The notes below the pieces were generated by a model. That model was given only the letters and a program-made list of their open reading frames with translations, was not told the DNA's origin and ran no database searches. Shown here piece after piece: positions 1 through 8,011 of a DNA stretch of 64,000 nucleotides. Origin of the DNA: Sphingomonas sp. (lineage in GTDB: Bacteria > Pseudomonadota > Alphaproteobacteria > Sphingomonadales > Sphingomonadaceae); the NCBI RefSeq assembly GCF_024508665.1, contig NZ_JANINP010000004.1, forward strand, positions 62,001 through 126,000, read 5' to 3'. Each line of letters begins with the position of its first letter. Within the stretch, counting starts at the first letter, position 1. The translations under genes and the position numbers were made by a program.

Positions 1-442
1 GCACGTAGAGCGGGCGATTCCAGCTGAACGACTGGTCGCCGGGGTCGGCGCGCGAGCGGTATAGTTCGGTGCCGTTGAGATAGACCGTGTAGCTGTCGCG
101 CACCATTTCGGTGTGGAGCGCCAGCGGCCGTTCGCCGAAAATCGAGCGGTCAAATCGCGCGCGCACCCATACGTGCGGGGGATCGCTGCCTCGCGCCTTG
201 GCCGCGCTCAATAAACGGAAATCCGGCAGCTTGCCCGGCTGCCAGCCGCCGATCGGAATAGTTGCCGCATCCGAAAAACTGAAATCGACCGCGCCATAAT
301 CGAGCGCCACTTCAGTCTCGGCCGCAGCGGGCCCGTCCCGGCCCGACCAGCACAGGACAAGGGTGACGAGCAGCACCAGCGCGGCGATGGACGCGATGAT
401 CGGGGTCACCCGGTAACGCCGCCCTACCGCGTCAATGCGCAT
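1..442 (-). CDS. Membrane sensor protein, N-terminal part (probable histidine kinase), cut by window edge
   Basis: An open frame of about 147 codons runs off the left edge of the window. Its ATG overlaps the stop codon of the upstream response regulator (shared ATGCGCATTGA), so the two are translationally coupled. The product starts with a short basic segment, then one hydrophobic helix at about residues 13-32, then a predicted extracytoplasmic region. That region contains the stretch VYLNGTELYRS, which resembles the jelly-roll sensor domains found in front of bacterial histidine kinases. The kinase part would lie outside the window, so the kinase call is inferred from coupling to a NarL-type regulator. 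Any other membrane-anchored protein with a carbohydrate-binding-like domain is possible. Confidence 0.6.
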   Translation of the reverse strand, partial: MRIDAVGRRYRVTPIIASIAALVLLVTLVLCWSGRDGPAAAETEVALDYGAVDFSFSDAATIPIGGWQPGKLPDFRLLSAAKARGSDPPHVWVRARFDRSIFGERPLALHTEMVRDSYTVYLNGTELYRSRADPGDQSFSWNRPLYV

Positions 443-1079
443 TCATGATGCCGCGGCTCGATGCTTCGAACACGGCTTCCGATCGCGAATTGACCTCGAG
501 CTTGCGATAAATGTTCTTGACGTGCGTGCCGACGGTCAGCTTCGAAATCGAGATCAGTTCGCCGATCTCGATGTTGCTGAAGCCGCGTGCGAGCAGGTTG
601 AGGATTTCCAGTTCGCGTGGCGACAACCCCTCCTTCAGCGGAGCGATAATAGCCCTGCTCGCCGGATGGATCTGAAGCAGCAACTGGCGGGCGATAATCG
701 GACTGATTGGCGACCCGCCCCGGCGGATTTCGCGAATGCCTTCGACGCAATCCGCGAATTGTTCGTCCTTCAGCAGATAGCCGCGCGCACCCGCCTTGAT
801 GCTGTCGAGCACCTTGGCTTGGTCGGCGAAGATCGTGATGACGATGACGTCGGCCGCCGGATATCGGATGGCGGACTCGCGTATCAGCGCGATGCCACTA
901 CCGTCGGGCAGCCCCAGGTCGCACAACAGCACATCGTATCCGCCCGCGGCGATCAACTTCACGCCGGTCATGACGTTGCGCGCCACCGCCGCGATTTCGA
1001 TATTTTCGGCCGGCTCGATTGCCGATCGTAGCAGGTCGATCGTCGCAGGATCGTCCTCGATGATCGCCACGCGGATCAT
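432..1079 (-). CDS. NarL/FixJ-type two-component response regulator
   Basis: The product has a receiver domain (residues about 1-120) with the acidic pair in IIEDD, the phospho-acceptor Asp54 in LLCDLGLPDG and Lys104 in YLLKDE. A LuxR-type helix-turn-helix follows at about residues 145-205 (LSPRELEILNLLARG, then the recognition helix around KLTVGTHVKNIYRKL). It should bind DNA when phosphorylated by the coupled downstream sensor. I chose the ATG at 1079 because it gives a standard receiver start (MIRVAIIEDD). An in-frame ATG at 1178 has a better GGTGAG ribosome site and would add 33 residues. The adhesin gene starts divergently about 500 bp away and is a plausible target, which is an inference only. 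Confidence 0.88.
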   Translation of the reverse strand: MIRVAIIEDDPATIDLLRSAIEPAENIEIAAVARNVMTGVKLIAAGGYDVLLCDLGLPDGSGIALIRESAIRYPAADVIVITIFADQAKVLDSIKAGARGYLLKDEQFADCVEGIREIRRGGSPISPIIARQLLLQIHPASRAIIAPLKEGLSPRELEILNLLARGFSNIEIGELISISKLTVGTHVKNIYRKLEVNSRSEAVFEASSRGIMNAH

Positions 1080-1584
1080 CTCGAGCTCGTCGGTCGAGTC
1101 CACGGTCCCACGGCTCTGATCTTCCTTGGCGGGCTCATCAGGGACGCGACCGGCGCGGTCCGGGGAAATCGGTTGCATCAGGCTCACCGAATGTCTTGGG
1201 CTGGATAGCGGCTCGGCAACTTCAGCGCTTGTTGATCGGGCGCGATCGCGGGGCCCCTGGCGGCATTGCGGATTGCGCGCCGCTGCGTGAATCGCGAGCG
1301 ATCGGCCCAACGCGGCGGTGGGTCGCCAAAAGAAAAGCCCATCTTGTAGCTCCCGCCTGGATCGTCGCCGTCGCCGTTTCGAAGAACGTCAAACACCCCT
1401 GCGCGATCAAGGCATAACCGCACAGTAATGCGGCTCACTCAAGCTCTAATTCGACCCCGGGCTACCGCGAATGCGGTATATTGGGGCTCCGATCACGCGA
1501 CTAGTTGGCACCCCATCATCGGGTGGGCCCAGTCGGTAAGGCTCACCCATGGCTGCGAAATCATTCGCGAAATGGGGATAGAAC
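1080..1584. other. Divergent intergenic region between response regulator and adhesin
   Basis: About 500 bases carry no gene I can support. Small frames here have no family resemblance and run antisense to one another. The region must hold the promoters of the response regulator (leftward) and the adhesin (rightward). The clearest signal is the perfect inverted repeat at 1463-1478. Confidence 0.5.
1463..1478. promoter_or_regulatory. Perfect inverted repeat TACCGC-GAAT-GCGGTA
   Basis: Two 6-base arms pair perfectly around a 4-base spacer, 107 bases before the adhesin start. The size fits a dimeric regulator. The adjacent NarL-type regulator is the obvious candidate, but nothing in the sequence proves it. 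Confidence 0.4.
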
Positions 1585-3714
1585 ATGACGAAGCACAAGA
1601 TCATCAAACTTCTCGCCGCCGGCGGCGCGAGTGCCGTCGCGATCGCCATCGCTGCCCCGGCATCGGCGCAGTGCGTTGTGGTGCCGACCAGCGGCCTCAA
1701 GTGCGGCAACAATTCGAACGCCACCGGAACCGGCGGCACTGCCATTGGCGACACGGCGGTTGCCACCGGGGATTCCAGCACGGCGGTCGGCTCGGATTCG
1801 ACTGCGACCGGCGATCAGGCCGTCGCAGTAGGCAGCTTCGCACAGGCGTTCGGCGACGACGGTACCGCTGTGGGTGTTGGCGCCAAAGCAAACTTCTTCG
1901 GGGCTTCAGCCTTTGGATTCCTTGCGACCTCGACCGGACAGGATGGCTCCGTTTTCGGTCGCCAAGCGGTGGCTGGCACCTCCGCCTCTGCATTTGGAAC
2001 TACTGCAATGGCGACCGGAACTCGCTCCTCCGCATTCGGCGTAGACGCCCAGGCGACCGACACATCGGCCATTGCGTTAGGCGATAGCTCGACGGCCTCA
2101 GGACAATATGCGACGGCCTTGGGACCGAATGCAGTGTCGTCCGGCAATACGTCCTTGGCGATAGGCTTCCAGGCGACCAGCACCGCGGCGGGCTCGGTCA
2201 GTATCGGCCGGAATGCTCAATCTTTCGGTATCGACAGCCTAGCCGTGGGTAACAATTCCTATGCGACGGGACAGGATGCCAATGCGTTCGGCCATTCGGC
2301 AATCGCGACGGCCGATTACGCTATTGCGATCGGCTATTTCTCTACTGCCTCGGGCTATCAGGCAAGCGCGTTCGGCGCGGGAGCGACTGCGGCGGGGGAC
2401 TATGGCCTGGCGGTCGGGCAGAATTCGAGCGCCGGCGGCTTGAACGGTACCGCGATCGGCCGTGCCACCGATGCCAGCGGGCAAAATGCCTCAGCCTTTG
2501 GCACTGGCGCCAAGGCGACGGCGGATGCGGCCACGGCGGCGGGATTAAGTGCAAAGGCCATCGGAGCTAATTCCTCGGCCTTTGGAACAGGGGCTATCGC
2601 GACCGGCTTCGGCTCGTTTGCCGGCGGCAAGGACGCGGCGGCCATGACCGACAATTCGGTCGCGATCGGCAATGGTGCCGAGGCATCCGGCGGTGCTGCC
2701 GTGTCGATCGGGCTCGGCAATCATGCCAATGGCGCCGGAGCGGTCGCGATCGGCGACCCCAATTTCGCGATCGGCACTGGCGCCGTCGCGATCGGCGCGA
2801 ACAATACCGCGAACGGTGATGCGGCAGTCGCGCTGGGCCAATTCTCAGATGCTAACGGCCAGTCGGCGATCGCGGTTGGAAATAGCGCCAAGGCGACCGG
2901 TGCCAGCGCGATCGCGCTAGGCGAAAACACTAATGCGTTGTTCGACAAATCTGTCGCGCTGGGCGCCGGTGCGAACGCGACCAGGGCAGGCGAAATCCGC
3001 CTTGGCGGCAACGGCAGTTCGGTCAGCATCGGCGACATCGCGGCGAGCACGTTGGCGCAAACCGGATCGGTTTCGCTGGTCACTGTCGACGGCAACGGAA
3101 CGCTGGGGCGCGACACCACGACGATCTCCGGGATCATTGCGGGACAAGCTGTACAGGACGGGCGTCTGACGTCGATCGAAGGCGTCAACGCTGCCCAGGA
3201 TGCCAGCATTGCGTCGATCCAGTTGCTCGATACCGCGCAGTCGGCGGATATCGCTTCCCTGCAAACCGCGTCGACCACCCAGGCGGGGCAGATCTCGTCG
3301 ATCCAGGCGCTCGATACCGTCCAATCGGCCAATATCGGCTCGCTGCAGACCGCATCGAACACCCAGGCAGGACAGATCACCGCGATCCAGGCGCTGGATA
3401 CGGTGCAGAACGGCCGCCTTTCGAGCCTGGAAACGCTCACCTCGTCGCTCGCGGGTCAGGTCGCGAGCCTCAACGTCAGCGTCAAGGCCGCCAATGGCGG
3501 TATTGCCGCCGCCATGGCGCTCGGCGGGGCAGTGATCGTTCCCGACAGCAAGCTGTCCTTCTCGTTCAACCTGGCGACGTACCGTGGCGAGCAGGGCTTT
3601 TCTGGCGCAGTCGTCGGGCGGGTCAGTCGGCGCGTCTATATCAGCGCCGGTGTTGCGGGATCGACCGCCCGTGGGTCGACCGGCGGGCGCGTGGGTATCA
3701 GCTTCGGCCTGTAG
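1585..3714 (+). CDS. YadA-like trimeric autotransporter adhesin
   Basis: This 709-residue surface protein starts with a signal peptide (hydrophobic to about residue 29, ending APASAQ). A long head follows (about residues 40-490), built from short repeats of the type AIGxxAxAxGxxSxAxG that form the left-handed beta-roll of YadA heads. A stalk (about 515-630) carries near-repeats of the type SIQALDTVQSANIGSLQTAS, a coiled-coil pattern. The last 70 residues (AAMALGGAVIVPDSKLSF to a terminal Leu) match the YadA C-terminal membrane anchor, four strands per subunit. Trimers would be exported through the outer membrane and mediate adhesion or aggregation. Two small genes follow on the same strand. 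Confidence 0.93.
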   Translation: MTKHKIIKLLAAGGASAVAIAIAAPASAQCVVVPTSGLKCGNNSNATGTGGTAIGDTAVATGDSSTAVGSDSTATGDQAVAVGSFAQAFGDDGTAVGVGAKANFFGASAFGFLATSTGQDGSVFGRQAVAGTSASAFGTTAMATGTRSSAFGVDAQATDTSAIALGDSSTASGQYATALGPNAVSSGNTSLAIGFQATSTAAGSVSIGRNAQSFGIDSLAVGNNSYATGQDANAFGHSAIATADYAIAIGYFSTASGYQASAFGAGATAAGDYGLAVGQNSSAGGLNGTAIGRATDASGQNASAFGTGAKATADAATAAGLSAKAIGANSSAFGTGAIATGFGSFAGGKDAAAMTDNSVAIGNGAEASGGAAVSIGLGNHANGAGAVAIGDPNFAIGTGAVAIGANNTANGDAAVALGQFSDANGQSAIAVGNSAKATGASAIALGENTNALFDKSVALGAGANATRAGEIRLGGNGSSVSIGDIAASTLAQTGSVSLVTVDGNGTLGRDTTTISGIIAGQAVQDGRLTSIEGVNAAQDASIASIQLLDTAQSADIASLQTASTTQAGQISSIQALDTVQSANIGSLQTASNTQAGQITAIQALDTVQNGRLSSLETLTSSLAGQVASLNVSVKAANGGIAAAMALGGAVIVPDSKLSFSFNLATYRGEQGFSGAVVGRVSRRVYISAGVAGSTARGSTGGRVGISFGL

Positions 3715-3830
3715 TTCGCGGTAGGCCGGCGCCCCCTCTGCCAGCCTTCCGCGCCGGAGGGCCGGGCGACGCTTCTTACCCGGATGCGCCGACCGGTCCT
3801 CCCTCTTCTTACTATTTCGGGACAGCGATC

Positions 3831-4364
3831 ATGCCTATTCACCGTCACCGTAGCATTCCGGCGCTGCTGGCGGCCACCATATGTATGGCCCTTTCGGGCA
3901 ATGCGGCGGCGCAAAAAGATCCCTCGCCGGCGCCCTCTGCAACACCGATGCCGGCGATCGCCGACATCGACCGCATGGTGTGGACCACGATGGTGACTGT
4001 TCAGGGAGCGGTCGCGTCCGGTAATTATTCGGTATTGCGCGATAACGCCTCACCGGCATTCCAAGCGGCCAACGATACGACCAGGCTGACGGCCATTTTC
4101 ACGCGTTTGCGCGCGGACAGGATCGACCTGACGCGGACATTGTTGGTGACGCCGGTGTTTCGCGCTCCGCCTCGGCTGATCCAGCCGGGCTTGCTGCAGG
4201 TCCAGGGCAGCTTTCCGCTGCGCCCGACGGCGCTCGATTTCGAAATGCTGTATCAATGGACCGAAGGCGAGTGGCGGATGTTCGGCGTGGCCATTTCTAC
4301 CGGACGGCTCCCTACGGCCTCCGGCGCCGCGCCGTCGGCTGCTCCGCAGCCGGCTAGCCGCTAA
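3831..4364 (+). CDS. Secreted hypothetical protein (177 aa)
   Basis: I do not recognise the family. The product begins with a clear signal peptide (basic start, hydrophobic core, ending SGNAAAQ), then a short Pro/Ala linker. A compact alpha+beta region of about 120 residues follows (core around VWTTMVTVQGAVASGNYSV and LDFEMLYQWTEGEWRMFGVA), and then an Ala/Pro tail. The layout, with a helix followed by strands ending in a WRMFGVAI strand, recalls NTF2-like folds; that is a visual guess. It is probably periplasmic. It lies 116 bp after the adhesin and 4 bp before the next gene, so a role linked to the adhesin or envelope is possible. Confidence 0.75.
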   Translation: MPIHRHRSIPALLAATICMALSGNAAAQKDPSPAPSATPMPAIADIDRMVWTTMVTVQGAVASGNYSVLRDNASPAFQAANDTTRLTAIFTRLRADRIDLTRTLLVTPVFRAPPRLIQPGLLQVQGSFPLRPTALDFEMLYQWTEGEWRMFGVAISTGRLPTASGAAPSAAPQPASR

Positions 4365-4368
4365 CTCC

Positions 4369-4914
4369 ATGCCGCAAGACGTTTCCGGACCTTGGACGCC
4401 GTCGTCTCGGGACGACAGCCGGCCACCGCCCACCTGCGACACGCGATTATCGCCCGACCAGACGATCAAACTGGAGCTTTTGATCGGCGAATGGAGCCCG
4501 TCGCTATGGACTCACGCCCCGCGCTTGACGGAGGTCGCGACTGGGCGCGTCATACTCGACCTCTGGGGAACAAGTTGGGATGCGCTCGCAGCGTGGGTCG
4601 GCAGCAGCGGGCTGCGGCTCGACTTGCGCCGTTACGATCAGGGCGGGATATTGACCGTGCTGATCGATTTTCCCGCCGAGACCTATCGGTTCGGCGATAC
4701 AGCTGCGCTCAGCTACCCGCTGATCGACATCCGCCGCGGCATCGAGGCAGCGTTCGAACCGGCGAGCCAGCGCTATCTGGACAGCCTGAGATCGCCGAAC
4801 GGGACCGGCGGCGCGGTATCGGGCGAAACTGACCCGCGGGATGCTCATCGCCCGCCGCCGCCGGGATCGTCCCTTCTGGCTCGTCTTTTCCACCGCGTGT
4901 TTGGGCCATTGTAG
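4369..4914 (+). CDS. Hypothetical cytoplasmic protein (181 aa)
   Basis: I do not recognise this protein. It has no signal peptide or membrane segment. The middle (about residues 25-145) looks like a soluble alpha/beta domain (LLIGEWSPSLWTHAPRLTEV, RVILDLWGTSWDALAAWV, LTVLIDFPAETYRFGDTAALS). The last 35 residues are Pro- and Gly-rich and end in a short hydrophobic/basic helix (SSLLARLFHRVFGPL). Its ATG lies 4 bases after the stop of the secreted-protein gene, which suggests translational coupling and one transcript with the adhesin. No function is assigned. Confidence 0.7.
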   Translation: MPQDVSGPWTPSSRDDSRPPPTCDTRLSPDQTIKLELLIGEWSPSLWTHAPRLTEVATGRVILDLWGTSWDALAAWVGSSGLRLDLRRYDQGGILTVLIDFPAETYRFGDTAALSYPLIDIRRGIEAAFEPASQRYLDSLRSPNGTGGAVSGETDPRDAHRPPPPGSSLLARLFHRVFGPL

Positions 4915-4983
4915 CAGAGCCGCCGGGGTCCGCAGCGGGCGCCGCCGGTTGACACCTAGCGCGGCGAGGTAAATCGGTATGCC

Positions 4984-5871
4984 GTGAACCTCAGGTTGCT
5001 CGAATATTTCGTGGCGGTCGCGCGCGAACGGCATTTCGCCCGGGCGGCGGCGGCATGCAACGTGTCGCAACCGACCTTGTCGGCAGGCATTTCCGCGCTG
5101 GAGGAACAGCTCGGTCGACGGCTGATCCAGCGCGATCGGCGCTTTACCGGGCTGACCGACGAAGGGCGCGCGGCGCTACCCTGGGCGCAACAGGCTATCG
5201 CGATGATCGAAGGACTGGAGCACGCCGCCGAGCTGGCCCACGGACCGCTGACCGGCACGCTGCGCCTCGGCGTCATTCCGGCGGCGATGCCGGTGGTCGG
5301 GCAATTCGCGCGCGCGCTCGCGGCAACCCATCCGAATTTGGTACCGACTGTGCGATCGCTGACGTCGCGAGAGATCGAGCGCGGTCTTGCCGCATTCGAG
5401 CTCGATGCCGGAATCACCTATCTCGATCATGAACCGCCGACTTCGGTACTCGCGGCGCCGCTTTATGCGGAAAGGGCGATGTTCCTGTGCCACCGCGATG
5501 CGCTCGACGATTGCGCCGCGATCGATTGGAAGACGGCATTGTCCTTCCCGCTCTGCCTGCTGCACGAAGGCATGCAGAATCGGCGCATCCTCGACGACCA
5601 TCTTTCGCGTAAAGGGCTGGCCGTGCGACCGATGGCGACCGCGGACAGCTATGTCGCTTTGCTGGCAATGGTCGAGGCCGGGCCGTTCGCGACGATCGTT
5701 CCGGATACCTATGCCGAAATCGTTCCCAGCGGCGGTTGGGCCAGGATCGTTCCGTTCGACGACCCGCTTCCGCCGAGCCACATCGGGCTGATCGTGCTCG
5801 ACCGCGCACCGATCGGCCCGTTGGCGAGTGCCGCGCTCGCAACTGCCCGATCGCTGGCCGCCTTGTTGTGA
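4984..5871 (+). CDS. LysR-type transcriptional regulator, probable regulator of the formate dehydrogenase operon
   Basis: The 295-residue product has an N-terminal winged helix-turn-helix typical of LysR proteins (LRLLEYFVAVARERHFARAA, then QPTLSAGISALEEQLG). A two-lobed effector domain of the OxyR/CynR-like type follows. The start is GTG; no upstream ATG keeps the family start. It is transcribed in the same direction as the fds operon and its stop codon overlaps an OxyR-like site (5871-5885) directly before fdsG. In other proteobacteria soluble formate dehydrogenase operons are commonly preceded by a LysR regulator (FdsR), so control of fds in response to formate is the likely role, by context. 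Confidence 0.88.
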   Translation: MNLRLLEYFVAVARERHFARAAAACNVSQPTLSAGISALEEQLGRRLIQRDRRFTGLTDEGRAALPWAQQAIAMIEGLEHAAELAHGPLTGTLRLGVIPAAMPVVGQFARALAATHPNLVPTVRSLTSREIERGLAAFELDAGITYLDHEPPTSVLAAPLYAERAMFLCHRDALDDCAAIDWKTALSFPLCLLHEGMQNRRILDDHLSRKGLAVRPMATADSYVALLAMVEAGPFATIVPDTYAEIVPSGGWARIVPFDDPLPPSHIGLIVLDRAPIGPLASAALATARSLAALL

Positions 5872-5885
5872 TAGGGTTTTTCTAT
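5871..5885. promoter_or_regulatory. LysR-type operator: ATAG-N7-CTAT palindrome with T-N11-A core
   Basis: The sequence ATAGGGTTTTTCTAT contains the inverted arms ATAG and CTAT seven bases apart, and a T-N11-A core, both characteristic of LysR-family binding sites. The ATAG-N7-CTAT spacing is the half-site form described for OxyR. It begins on the last base of the LysR gene and lies 55 bp before the proposed fdsG start, where an activator of the fds operon would bind. Confidence 0.6.
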
Positions 5886-5940
5886 TGAAATCAAGGATTG
5901 TCGATTTGACTTGGCGCCGGCTCGGGCTCCTAATCTCCCG

Positions 5941-6450
5941 GTGAATGCGACACGGAACGACCGGTCGATCGTTGGCGATGCGACCCGTGCGGACGATTAT
6001 GCCGCGGCCGTTGCGCGGTTGGTCCAAGATATGGGCGGTGAACAGACCGTGCTGTTGCCGATGCTCCACGCGCTGCAGGAAGAATTCGGCTATATCGACG
6101 ACCTGATGGTGCCGCCGGTCGCATCGGCGCTCAACCTCAGTCGCGCCGATGTCCACGGCGTAGTCACCTTCTACCACGATTTCCGTCGCCGGCCTCTTGG
6201 CCGGCATCGGGTGCGGTTGTGTCGTGCGGAGAGTTGCCAGGCGCGCGGCGCCGCCGCGGTCGAGCGTACCGTCACCGAACGGTTGGGCCTGCGGATGGGC
6301 GAGACCAGCGTGGATGGACGAGTGACGCTCGACGCCGTCTATTGCCTGGGTCTGTGCGCGACCGGTCCCAATGCGATGATCGACGACGTCCTGGTATCGC
6401 GGATCGATCCCGCGACGCTCGATCGCCTGCTTGGAGACTTGATGCGATGA
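5941..6450 (+). CDS. fdsG: NAD-dependent formate dehydrogenase, gamma subunit (NuoE-like 2Fe-2S protein)
   Basis: This is the small iron-sulfur subunit of the soluble molybdenum formate dehydrogenase, homologous to NuoE of complex I. A helical N-terminal part (LLPMLHALQEEFGYID, then HGVVTFYHDFR) is followed by a thioredoxin-like 2Fe-2S domain with four cysteines in the pairs CRAESC and CLGLC. It passes electrons between the FdsA iron-sulfur chain and the FMN site of FdsB. I use the GTG at 5941. An in-frame TTG at 5911 would add ten residues, but it lies closer to the LysR-type site and leaves little room for a promoter. The stop overlaps the fdsB start (ATGA). Confidence 0.92.
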   Translation: MNATRNDRSIVGDATRADDYAAAVARLVQDMGGEQTVLLPMLHALQEEFGYIDDLMVPPVASALNLSRADVHGVVTFYHDFRRRPLGRHRVRLCRAESCQARGAAAVERTVTERLGLRMGETSVDGRVTLDAVYCLGLCATGPNAMIDDVLVSRIDPATLDRLLGDLMR

Positions 6451-8006
6451 CGCGCGTCTATGTCAGCCAGGACATGGCGGCGGTGGCGCTCGGCGCCGAC
6501 GCCGTGGCCGAGGCTCTCGCGAATGCCGGCGCCGATGTCGTGCGGACTGGCAGCCGCGGGCTGTTTCGGCTCGAGCCGCTGGTCGAGGTGGAGATGCCCG
6601 AGGGCAGGGTCGGATTCGGGCCGGTCGCGGCGGCCGACGCAGCCCTGGTGCTCGACGGCAGCCATCCCGCGCGGCTCGGCGACGTGGGCGCCATGCCGTT
6701 CTTCGCGCGGCAGCAGCGGTTCACGTTCGCCCGCTGCGGCGTGATCGATCCGTTGAGCCTGGGCGATTATGGAGCGCATGGCGGCTGGCGCGGACTGGCG
6801 GCGGCACGCGCAATGCCGCCACAGGCCGCGATCGATGCGGTCAAGGGGAGCGGTCTGCGCGGGCGCGGGGGCGCCGGCTTTCCGACCGGAATCAAATGGC
6901 AGACCGTCCACGACGCGTCGGGCTCGACCAAATATATCGTCTGCAATGCCGATGAGGGCGACAGCGGGACCTTCGCCGATCGTCTGTTGATGGAAGGCGA
7001 TCCGTTCTGCCTGATCGAAGGCATGGCGATCGCCGGCCATGCGGTCGGGGCCGAGCGCGGCTACATCTATATCCGTTCCGAATATCCGTTCGCCATCCGC
7101 ACGATGCGCGAGGCGATCGCGCGCGCGGCGTCTATCGTCGCGCCGTTCGTGCTGGAAGTCAGGGTCGGGGCCGGAGCCTATGTCTGTGGCGAGGAAACCG
7201 CCATGCTCGACTCGATCGAGGGCAAACGTGGCGAGGTGCGGGCCAAGCCGCCTCTGCCCGCGGTCGTTGGGCTGTTCGGTCGACCGACGGTGATCAACAA
7301 TGTGCTGAGTCTGGCGGCGGTGCCGTTCATCCTGAGCGAAGGCGGCGAGGCCTATGCGGCGATCGGGTTCGGCCGGTCGCGCGGGACCATGCCGGTGCAG
7401 CTGGCCGGAAATGTCAGGAATGGCGGGTTGTTCGAAGTGGGCTTCGGCATCACGCTAGGCGAATTGGTGATGGACATTGGCGGCGGCACCGAAAGCGGCC
7501 GCCCGGTCAAAGCGGTGCAGGTCGGCGGCCCGCTCGGCGCCTATTTCCCGCCGCCGATGTTCGATTTGCCGTTCGACTATGAAGCGTTCGCCGCCGCCGG
7601 CGGGCTGATCGGCCATGCCGGCATCACGGTGTTCGACGACACTGTCGACATGGCACACATGGCGCGCTTCGCCATGGAATTCTGCTCGCATGAGAGCTGC
7701 GGCAAATGCACGCCCTGCCGGATCGGATCGACGCGCGGAGTCGAGCTGATCGATCGCCTCATCGCCGGCGAATGCCGTGCTACCGACGCGGTCGAACGGC
7801 TTCCCCAGATGCGGAATGCTGCCCGTGGGACACGGTCCGCCGGGCAGGAGATCGAGTTACTGCGCGATTTGTGCGATACGATGAAGTTCGGATCGCTGTG
7901 CGCGCTTGGCGGGTTCACGCCCTATCCGGTGTTGAGCGCGCTCGACCATTTTCCGCAGGATTTCGGCGCGGCGGCTGCGCCTATTTCCTCGGCGGCGGCG
8001 GAGTAA
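6447..8006 (+). CDS. fdsB: NAD-dependent formate dehydrogenase, beta subunit (NuoF-like, FMN/NAD+)
   Basis: This diaphorase subunit takes electrons from FdsA/FdsG and reduces NAD+ at FMN. The 519-residue product has an N-terminal thioredoxin-like segment without the usual cysteines, then the NuoF core. The NADH-binding glycine-rich motif RGRGGAGFPTG lies near residue 138. The motifs YIVCNADEGDSGTF and VGAGAYVCGEETA follow, and the 4Fe-4S motif CGKCTPCRIG has Cys418, Cys421 and Cys424 with a fourth Cys in FGSLCALGG. The ATG at 6447 overlaps the fdsG stop, which decides the start. FdsA begins 5 bp after the stop. Confidence 0.95.
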   Translation: MTRVYVSQDMAAVALGADAVAEALANAGADVVRTGSRGLFRLEPLVEVEMPEGRVGFGPVAAADAALVLDGSHPARLGDVGAMPFFARQQRFTFARCGVIDPLSLGDYGAHGGWRGLAAARAMPPQAAIDAVKGSGLRGRGGAGFPTGIKWQTVHDASGSTKYIVCNADEGDSGTFADRLLMEGDPFCLIEGMAIAGHAVGAERGYIYIRSEYPFAIRTMREAIARAASIVAPFVLEVRVGAGAYVCGEETAMLDSIEGKRGEVRAKPPLPAVVGLFGRPTVINNVLSLAAVPFILSEGGEAYAAIGFGRSRGTMPVQLAGNVRNGGLFEVGFGITLGELVMDIGGGTESGRPVKAVQVGGPLGAYFPPPMFDLPFDYEAFAAAGGLIGHAGITVFDDTVDMAHMARFAMEFCSHESCGKCTPCRIGSTRGVELIDRLIAGECRATDAVERLPQMRNAARGTRSAGQEIELLRDLCDTMKFGSLCALGGFTPYPVLSALDHFPQDFGAAAAPISSAAAE

Positions 8007-8011
8007 CGACC

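Noticed and set aside
1184..1438. Small frames in the 1080-1584 region
   Set aside because: Frames on both strands overlap each other, lack ribosome sites and have no coding-like composition.
7706..8011. N-terminal extension of FdsA into fdsB
   Set aside because: The frame is open but the extra 102 residues have no similarity, and the ATG at 8012 just after the fdsB stop gives the normal NuoG-like start.
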